Assembly: GCA_964403795.1 (NCBI GenBank)
Contig: CAYOHP010000063.1
Span: 1 to 34,385, forward strand
Source: CAYOHP01 sp964403795 [NCBI: uncultured bacterium]
GTDB lineage: Bacteria > Muiribacteriota > UBA6191 > CAZXTJ01
Direction of reading: 5' to 3'
Length of the DNA stretch: 34,385 nt
Part shown: piece by piece, positions 29,133-34,385 of the stretch
Position numbering within the stretch: the first letter of the stretch is position 1
How the letters are laid out: each line of letters starts with the position of its first letter
Notes under the pieces: model-generated
What the model saw: only the letters and a program-made list of their open reading frames with translations
The model's database searches: none
Told to the model about the DNA's origin: nothing
Position numbers and translations under genes: made by a program

Positions 29133-29399
29133 GGCTCACCCCGTGAGCAACGGGGCATCGGGTGCAGCCGGAGCGCCCCAGGCTTCGCCTGGGGAAACAG
29201 CGAGGCGGAGCCCGATCGCGAGCGAGCCCCTTGCGGGCGAGCTGCCAGAACAAGGGCTCACCCCGTCAACAACGGGCCATCGGGCGCAGCCGGAGCGCCC
29301 CAGGCCTCGCCTGGGGAAACAGCGAGGCGGAGCCCGATCGCGAGCGAGCCCCTTGCGGGCGAGCTGCCAGACGAGAGGCTCACCCCGTCAACAACGGGG
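29133..29399. repeat. 122-bp tandem repeat, two full units plus a 23-bp partial third
   Basis: Unit 1 is 29133-29254, unit 2 is 29255-29376, and a partial third copy runs 29377-29399; the period is exactly 122 bp both times. Units 1 and 2 differ at about nine positions, clustered at the two edges, while the central 90 bp differ at only one or two. Each unit contains a perfect stem CCCCAGGC-(T/C)TC-GCCTGGGG (29176-29194 and 29298-29316), whose only change is in the loop. An outer pairing ATCGGG(T/C) with GCCCGAT encloses it, and the T/C change keeps pairing there. Each unit also starts with a short CCCGT/ACGGG stem. The block fills the gap between two convergent genes, and the partial copy runs into the end of the - strand gene. 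Confidence 0.9.
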
Positions 29400-29404
29400 T
29401 GAGC
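29378..29404 (-). terminator. 11-bp hairpin spanning a stop codon
   Basis: GCTCACCCCGT-CAACA-ACGGGGTGAGC is a perfect 11-bp stem. It contains the TGA stop (29382-29380) of the - strand ATPase-like gene in one arm and its last codons in the other. It is formed by the partial third repeat copy plus adjoining coding sequence. It may end transcription or protect the 3' end of the message; no T-tract is present. Confidence 0.45.
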
Positions 29405-31866
29405 GCGGCGGCCGCCTCGGCTTCCCGGTCCGCCAGGGCGAGAGTGCGGAAGACCTCCCGTGCCTTGGAGAGGGTCTCCCGGGCCCGGTCCCGCTTGCGC
29501 TGGGCGGCGTAGACCCGCCCCAGGCCCAGCAGGCTCTCGCCGCGCAGCGCCTCGTCGCCCAGGAGCAGCGCCAGCTTGCCAGCCTCTTCGAAATCGGACT
29601 GGGCCTCGTAGAGCTTGGCGAGCGCCAGGTTGGAACGCCCCAGGAGCATCTGGGCATGGGCTTCCTGGGCACTCTGCCCGGCTCCCCTCGCCAAGCCGGT
29701 GGCGCGATCCAGGAAGTGCACCGCGGCCTCGGCCAGGCCCGCCTCCAGGCACAGCTCCCCGGCCCTGGCCGCCGCCACCAGCTGCAGGTCCCGACGTTCC
29801 ACCCGACCGGCCAGACCGAAGAGCTCCCCCCAGGCCCGCCGGGATGCCTCCCGGTCGAGTCCGGAGTCGGCCGCCCGGCAGAGGGTGGCGAGGGCCTCGA
29901 CCATCATCAGGGCATCGCCGGTCTCCTGGGCCTTCTGGACCGCGGCCGACCCGACCTTGAGGGCCTCCTCGATCCGCCCTGCACCCAGGTGCAGTCTTGC
30001 GACCTCTCCCAGGATCCTCCCGGCCAGGATCGGCTGCTTGCCGGTGGACTCCAGGAGTTCCAGCAGGGCGCGCTCGGAATCCTCGTTCCGCCCGGACTCT
30101 CCGGCCACCAGCGCGGCCTCGAGATCCAGCCAGGCCTGGACCGGATCCCCGGCCCGGCCCGCAAGCTCCAGGGCCTGGGCAGCCGCGGCCGGATCCCCGG
30201 CCGCCCGGGATGCCCGGACCGATCCCAGGAGAGCCAGCCGCACCGCCACCGGGCTCCCGGCGGTGCCGGCCGCCTCCCGGGCCGCCTCGAAATCCTGCCC
30301 CGCTCCCTGGGGATCGCCCATGTCGAGTCGACAGGCGCCCCGGCGGCAGAGCAACCCCGCGATCTTCCCGTGGAGGTCCAGGAGCTCCGCCGGCACCAGG
30401 GCCGCGGAATAGGCCTCGATGGCCTCCCGGGCCGCCCCTGCGACCTGGCGGGCGTGGCCTTCCCTGCGTGCGAGGTCGATCCGTTCCTCGACCCCGTCCT
30501 CCCGCCCGCAGCGGGCCGCCAGCAGCCGGGAGCGGGCCAAGCACTCCGCCGCGGTACCCCAGGCACCGGACTTCTCGAGACCGTCGGCGGCCGACCGGAG
30601 CGCTCCCACCGCGCCTTCGAGGTCGCCGGCCTCCTCCAGGAGCCGAGCAGCCCGCAGCGGGTCGCCGGAACCGGGATCGGCCAGGGCCCGACCCAGGATC
30701 CCCAGATCGCGACCCCGGACCGAGGGATCGGTCTCCTGGCGGAGCGCCGCCACCAGGGCGGGGTCGCGGATCCGCCAGCCGCCCGGGATGGTCTCCACCA
30801 CCCCGACGCTCTCCATGCGACCCAAGGCCTTGCGGGCGCTGCGCTCGGGGATCCCCAGGTATTCCCGGGTCTCCGGTCGCGCCACCAGTGGTGCCGGGAT
30901 CGGTCCTCCCCCCCCGGCCCAGAACTCGAGCAGCTCGAAGTCCTGGGCAGAGAGGTCGAGCACCGGCGAGAGACGGTACTCGCTGACGGTCTCCGGGAAG
31001 GGCCACGGCTGGTCCTCCCTGGCGAACCAGCCCCCCTGGCTGGTGAAGACGATTCCGCCTTCCTCCAGACGCCGGCACATCTCCCCCATGCGTCCGGGGT
31101 TTCCCTGGGCGAGCGCGAAGAGCCGGCGCTTGAAGCCATCGGTGAAGTTGCTGTGGGGATACCGCGAGGAGAGGACCTCCTCGAGGGAGATCTCGGAGAG
31201 TGGCTGAAGATCGATGGTCACCAGCCGACTCCCGGCCTTCCCGGTGGCCGGCTCCAGCTGCCCCAGGGGGCCTCCCGCGAGCGCCGTCCCCTCCACCGGG
31301 AGGTCGGAGGTGGCGAGCACCGCGAAGGGGACCTCGGCCGCCAGCAGGAGCAGGTGCTCCAGGTACTCGACGAGCAGGGGTGAGGCCCAGTCGAGGCCCA
31401 GGATCGAGATGGCCAGGGGTCGCTCCGCTGCGACCACCCGGAACATGGCGATGGCGGCTTCCATGGCCCGGAACCGATCGAGGCGGGCGAGATCCCAGGG
31501 GAACGGGAGCGAACGCTCGCCGATCTCGGCGCCCGGCGCCAGGAAGCGATGGACCAGGGGGAACTCCATGGCCTGGGGGGCGGCCACCGTCCGCCAGACG
31601 GCCTGGACCCGACTCGAGCCTTCCCAGCCCTCCACGGCATCGAGGAGCGCCGCGAACAGGGGCACCAAGGGATTCTCATGGGAGAGCCCGGGAACCCGGG
31701 AGCTGCCGCAGAGCCAGCCCCGACTCGCTGCCGAGGCCCGCCAGGCGGTGCCCAGGTCCGAGATCCCCGATCCGGGCTCCCCGGACAGGAGCGCCATGCC
31801 GTAAGGTCGCTCCAGGATCGACGTCATCGCCTCCAGGTCGCTGGCCCGACCGGGTGGGGCCCTCAT
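29380..31866 (-). CDS. Degenerate P-loop ATPase domain protein with TPR-like C-terminus
   Basis: This is an 828-residue protein. ATG at 31866 overlaps the peptidase stop as ATGA, implying coupled translation. Residues about 10-300 are laid out like the AAA/STAND ATPase domain of predicted regulatory ATPases: strand and loop GMALLSGEPGSGISDL (23-38), then RPLAISILGLDWASPLLVEYLEHLL (149-173) where LLxLDDLHWAD...LLxxL is usual, and FAVLATSDLP as sensor strand. The P-loop Lys is Ile35 and the Walker B acidic pair is reduced to a single Asp159. A winged-helix-like section (about 330-410) follows, then helical TPR-type repeats to the end (LARGAGQSAQEAHAQMLLG, ALRGESLLGLGRVYAAQ). ATP hydrolysis is improbable. 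No signal peptide is seen. It is probably a cytoplasmic scaffold. Confidence 0.75.
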   Translation of the reverse strand: MRAPPGRASDLEAMTSILERPYGMALLSGEPGSGISDLGTAWRASAASRGWLCGSSRVPGLSHENPLVPLFAALLDAVEGWEGSSRVQAVWRTVAAPQAMEFPLVHRFLAPGAEIGERSLPFPWDLARLDRFRAMEAAIAMFRVVAAERPLAISILGLDWASPLLVEYLEHLLLLAAEVPFAVLATSDLPVEGTALAGGPLGQLEPATGKAGSRLVTIDLQPLSEISLEEVLSSRYPHSNFTDGFKRRLFALAQGNPGRMGEMCRRLEEGGIVFTSQGGWFAREDQPWPFPETVSEYRLSPVLDLSAQDFELLEFWAGGGGPIPAPLVARPETREYLGIPERSARKALGRMESVGVVETIPGGWRIRDPALVAALRQETDPSVRGRDLGILGRALADPGSGDPLRAARLLEEAGDLEGAVGALRSAADGLEKSGAWGTAAECLARSRLLAARCGREDGVEERIDLARREGHARQVAGAAREAIEAYSAALVPAELLDLHGKIAGLLCRRGACRLDMGDPQGAGQDFEAAREAAGTAGSPVAVRLALLGSVRASRAAGDPAAAAQALELAGRAGDPVQAWLDLEAALVAGESGRNEDSERALLELLESTGKQPILAGRILGEVARLHLGAGRIEEALKVGSAAVQKAQETGDALMMVEALATLCRAADSGLDREASRRAWGELFGLAGRVERRDLQLVAAARAGELCLEAGLAEAAVHFLDRATGLARGAGQSAQEAHAQMLLGRSNLALAKLYEAQSDFEEAGKLALLLGDEALRGESLLGLGRVYAAQRKRDRARETLSKAREVFRTLALADREAEAAAALTPLLTG

Positions 31867-32774
31867 GGCTCGCCCGCCAGTCCCAGTACCTGGGCCGGGT
31901 CCACGAAGCGCCCCTTCCAGGAGACCGCGAAGTGGAGGTGGGCGCCGGTGGCCCGACCGCTCGCACCCACCGTTCCCAGGACGTCCCCGGCAGCCAGCCG
32001 GGTTCCCGGGACGACTCGACTCCCGTCGAGATGCATGTAGTGGCTCACCCATCCATCGCCATGGTCGAGCCGGACCACTGTGCCTCCCAGGTACTCCTCG
32101 CGCCGCGACAGTACCGTGCCGGGACACGGTGCCAGGATGGGGGAGCCATGGGGACTGGCCAGGTCCAGGCCCAGATGGGGTCCCCCGGGGCGACCGTTGT
32201 AGACCCGCTCCGCCCCGAACCGGGCCGAGACCCGGCCATCGACCGGACGGGTCCACGGGAGCGGCAGGAGGTCGCTCCGCCGCGCCACGCTGCGGACCTC
32301 GCCGGCCTGGCGGTCGGCTTCCCGGAGGAGCCGGCAGAGCGCATCGCGGGGTGGATCCGCCAGGGGATCGGCGACCCTCAGGCTCTCCACCTTGTGCTTG
32401 CGGGGAACCACCTCGATGCGTGGCGTGGTCTCGTAGGGCAGCCCCTCGGAGGTCCGCCCCCGGAGTTTGACCGGGCGGGCCCCGGCAGGCTCCTGACGGC
32501 CCACTGCCGCCCGCCCCGCGAACCGCCCGGGACCGAGGCCATGGAAGGGCACATCGAGACGATCGAGTTCGATGCCCTCCAAGGTCCACCCCTCGGGGAG
32601 CGAGACCTCGAGCCGCACCAGATCCCCAGGGCCCGGGACAGGCGGGTCGACACGCAGGATCGGACCGCCTGTTACCATGCGCCCGGTAGCCCCCTCTTCC
32701 CCGCCGATCGCGCCGGACCCGAGGACCAGCGGCAGCAGCGAGGCGAGGAGGATCCGAATTCCGGAGGGTGCCAT
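31863..32774 (-). CDS. M23/LytM-family peptidase, exported
   Basis: This is a 303-residue protein. ATG at 32774 starts a signal peptide (about 1-24) and is the most upstream start in frame, but no good ribosome binding site precedes it. A beta-rich N-terminal domain (about 38-125; DLVRLEVSLPEGWTLEGIEL) resembles Ig-like modules. The M23 domain is at about 178-296 with all catalytic residues: HLGLD (His200, Asp204), HYMHL (His248) and HLHF (His279, His281). Active LytM enzymes cut glycyl or cross-bridge bonds in peptidoglycan. With an intact zinc site this is probably an active cell-wall hydrolase. It is translationally coupled to the degenerate ATPase-TPR gene, and its start codon overlaps that of the divergent TolC-family gene. 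Confidence 0.88.
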   Translation of the reverse strand: MAPSGIRILLASLLPLVLGSGAIGGEEGATGRMVTGGPILRVDPPVPGPGDLVRLEVSLPEGWTLEGIELDRLDVPFHGLGPGRFAGRAAVGRQEPAGARPVKLRGRTSEGLPYETTPRIEVVPRKHKVESLRVADPLADPPRDALCRLLREADRQAGEVRSVARRSDLLPLPWTRPVDGRVSARFGAERVYNGRPGGPHLGLDLASPHGSPILAPCPGTVLSRREEYLGGTVVRLDHGDGWVSHYMHLDGSRVVPGTRLAAGDVLGTVGASGRATGAHLHFAVSWKGRFVDPAQVLGLAGEP

Positions 32775-34185
32775 GTCGAGGAGGAGACCCCTGGGAACCT
32801 ATCGACCGATCGCGAGGTTCCGTCTATCCGCGTCGCTGGCGGTGCCGTGGCTCGCCATCTGGGTGACCTCCGCCTCCGCAACTTCCCTCACCCTCGCCGA
32901 GGCATGGGAGCGGGCCCTGGGAGCCTCGCCCGGCCCGGCGGCAGTGGGGAAGCGCCTGGCGGCTGCCCGCGCCCTGGCCAGGTCGGCAGCGGCGGCCCGG
33001 GGTCCGGACCTCGGCGTGCGCTTCCTGAACCAGGCGACCCGCCGCGAGTTCCCGGCCTTCTTCAACGTCCCTGGTTATTCGAGCGAGCTCCGGGCGTCCC
33101 TGACCCAGGATCTCTGGGACGGGCGCTTCGGGCACGCCACTACGGCCGCCTCCCGGTCCGACTCGGAGGCCGCCCGCGCCGCCCACGACCGGACCCGCCA
33201 GGAACTCGCAGAGCGGGTCACCCGGGCCTTCCTCCAGGTCCTCGAGGAGGGCGAAGCGGGCCGGGTCTTTCGCGAGTCGCTGCAGCGACGCGAGACCCGA
33301 CTGGCCGAGATCCAGGCCCAGGTGGCCGCCGGGGTGGCGCTCCAGACCGCGGCCCTGGCCGCCACCCTCGATCGCGAGGAGGACGCCCGGGAACTGGCCG
33401 TCGCCGAGAGCCGCGAAGCGGTCGCCCGGACGACTCTGCGGGTGCTCCTGGGTCTCGCCCCGGGCGACCCGCTGGAGCTGGCTCCCGACACCCGCCCCCT
33501 GGAGGCGTCCATGTCCCTCGATCCGGGAGAGACCGGAACCTCGACCGTCGGCGCCGGCTCCGGGGAGACTCCCCGGGACGACACCCCGGAGTCCGCCCCG
33601 GACTTCCCGCAACCCGCCTCCGCCCCGCCCCGGGTCCGGCAGGCAAGGGCCGCGGCGACCGCCGAGCGCCAGCGCGCCCGCGCCGGCGCGGCCCGGCGCG
33701 GGCCGACGGTGTCGGTGGGCCTCGACTCCGTGAACATCCCCAGCGCCACGGGGTTCGGCAGCCCGGACATCGCCTTCCAGGAGGCCAGGGGGGAACTCGC
33801 CTGGACGGGCTGGGACGGGGGGGCTCGCCGGGCCGAGACCAGCTCCCTCCGGCATCTGTCGGGAGCCGCCTCCGAGGCGGCCAGGGCCGAGGCTTCCGAG
33901 GTGCACCTGGCATCCACGAGCTCCCGTCAGGCCCTCGAAGAGGCGCGGGCCCGCCTGGCTGCGGCCCGGGTACGGAGCACGCTGGCGACCCGGAATCTGG
34001 CGATCGCCGAGGAGCGCTTCCGGCAGGGCGTGGCGATCCGTAGCCAGCTCCTGGACGCCGACGTGGCCCTGCGGGAGGCCCAGTTGGAGGAGATCCGCAG
34101 CCGCTTCCAGGCCCTCCGCTCGGTCGCCACCGGACTGGCCCTGGCCGGTCGCCTGGCTCCCCCTCTCCCGCTTCCCGCCCGGTAG
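32773..34185 (+). CDS. TolC-family outer membrane protein
   Basis: This is a 470-residue protein. ATG at 32773 has GGAGGG 5 nt upstream; the open frame continues upstream but without protein-like sequence. Residues 1-36 are a basic signal peptide ending in SASA. SLTLAEAWERAL (38-49) is the standard opening of the family, followed by long Ala/Arg/Glu helices, a first barrel hairpin (ELRASLTQDLWDGRFGHAT), an acidic disordered linker of about 60 residues near 240-290 between the two OEP repeats, a second hairpin (EARGELAWTGWDGGARRAE) and the family's RFRQGVAIRSQLLDADVALREAQ helix. Length is normal. It presumably forms a trimeric channel for an efflux or secretion pump that is not encoded here. 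The start overlaps the divergent LytM peptidase start. Confidence 0.88.
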   Translation: MSRRRPLGTYRPIARFRLSASLAVPWLAIWVTSASATSLTLAEAWERALGASPGPAAVGKRLAAARALARSAAAARGPDLGVRFLNQATRREFPAFFNVPGYSSELRASLTQDLWDGRFGHATTAASRSDSEAARAAHDRTRQELAERVTRAFLQVLEEGEAGRVFRESLQRRETRLAEIQAQVAAGVALQTAALAATLDREEDARELAVAESREAVARTTLRVLLGLAPGDPLELAPDTRPLEASMSLDPGETGTSTVGAGSGETPRDDTPESAPDFPQPASAPPRVRQARAAATAERQRARAGAARRGPTVSVGLDSVNIPSATGFGSPDIAFQEARGELAWTGWDGGARRAETSSLRHLSGAASEAARAEASEVHLASTSSRQALEEARARLAAARVRSTLATRNLAIAEERFRQGVAIRSQLLDADVALREAQLEEIRSRFQALRSVATGLALAGRLAPPLPLPAR

Positions 34186-34205
34186 CTCCCCCGGCACGAC
34201 GCGTC

Positions 34206-34211
34206 TACACT
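34206..34211 (+). promoter_or_regulatory. -10 hexamer TACACT near the right edge
   Basis: TACACT lies 21 nt after the TolC-family stop codon. It is identical to the hexamer before the kinase gene at 16616. A start about 7 nt downstream would give a leader containing GGGGGAAG (34227-34234). Confidence 0.4.
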
Positions 34212-34241
34212 GGGTTCCGGACCCTCGGGGGAAGCCCGCCC

Positions 34242-34385
34242 TTGCGCCTCGTCCCCTCGTCACCCGTGCCACGACACCTCCCCTCCGTGACGCTCCGGGA
34301 GCCCGGACCTCGTCCCGGTCCCGAGAGCCCGAGGGGATTTCCCCGGCTGGCTTCGCAGGTCCGAGAGGCTCCGGTGGAGCCTCGA
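34242..34385 (+). CDS. Possible 5' end of a further gene (runs off the window)
   Basis: A TTG at 34242 follows GGGGGAAG by 7 nt, and TACACT lies upstream at a suitable distance. The frame is open for 48 codons to the window edge. The peptide is Pro/Arg-rich and low-complexity, with no signal sequence or recognisable motif, so the start signals are the main evidence. A different start further right, or no gene at all, cannot be excluded. Confidence 0.3.
   Translation, partial: MRLVPSSPVPRHLPSVTLREPGPRPGPESPRGFPRLASQVREAPVEPR

Noticed and set aside
29133-29399. CRISPR array
   Set aside because: The units are 122 bp and directly adjacent, without short repeats separated by unique spacers, and no cas gene is present.
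29143-29400. Reading frames through the tandem repeat, which translate as repeated peptides on both strands
   Set aside because: The repeated peptides only mirror the 122-bp DNA repeat. They have no start signals, and the stem structures explain the conservation better than coding does.
1-34385. tRNA, rRNA, insertion sequences, integrases, phage or toxin-antitoxin genes
   Set aside because: None was seen on either strand. Base and codon composition stay even across the window, with no sign of recently acquired DNA apart from the repeat block.

Overview
The DNA is very GC-rich (roughly 70% by eye), densely coded and bacterial. It encodes a clear outer-membrane inventory: two TolC-family proteins, a porin with an S-layer homology (SLH) domain, an AsmA-type protein, lipoproteins and a LytM peptidase. 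It also carries two receptor-type Hanks Ser/Thr kinases, a prokaryotic RING finger and MshEN repeats. An SLH porin is the OmpM-type way of attaching the outer membrane, known mainly from diderm Terrabacteria. No marker here fixes the phylum, so I leave it open. No rRNA, tRNA, CRISPR array, transposase or phage gene is visible.

Layout. 1-1391: the 3' end of a TolC-family gene and a DUF3592-like membrane protein (+). 1410-4896: SLH porin followed by an Ig-like lipoprotein (-). 5006-5749: unknown gene with a leaderless-type GTG start (+). 5806-9969: a giant AsmA-like protein (-). 10165-11709: remnant-like relative of GH42 enzymes (+). 11749-14139: unknown secreted protein, RING-finger protein and lipoprotein (-). 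14250-22385: two divergent pairs, each a receptor kinase opposite an extracytoplasmic gene whose relatives act in DNA uptake (a ComEC-type metallo-beta-lactamase domain; a ComEA-type helix-hairpin-helix protein), with an EcsC/TerB-like gene downstream of the second kinase. 22431-27958: Nudix hydrolase, an EF-hand protein with four cysteine pairs, and a series of secreted proteins including a PD-(D/E)XK nuclease-like one and a TPR protein. 28062-29126: STAS-MshEN fusion (+). 29133-29399: an intergenic 122-bp tandem repeat. 29380-32774: LytM peptidase translationally coupled to a TPR protein with a degenerate P-loop ATPase domain (-). 32773-34185: a second TolC-family gene whose start codon overlaps that of the divergent peptidase. 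34242-end: a doubtful partial gene.

Together the genes describe envelope building and surveillance: outer-membrane tethering, lipid transport (AsmA), efflux, peptidoglycan cleavage, and sensing by kinases and a possible cyclic-di-GMP module. A recurrent regulatory theme is a TANNNT-type -10 hexamer just upstream of the start codon. Several GTG genes have the hexamer exactly 6 nt before the start, which predicts leaderless mRNAs. Convergent gene pairs are separated by compact GC-rich hairpins without T-tracts.

The most unusual items are the 122-bp tandem repeat that also supplies the last codons of the neighbouring gene, the STAS-MshEN fusion, the ATPase-like protein lacking both Walker motifs, the secreted PD-(D/E)XK protein, and the overlapping head-to-head start codons at 32772-32775.
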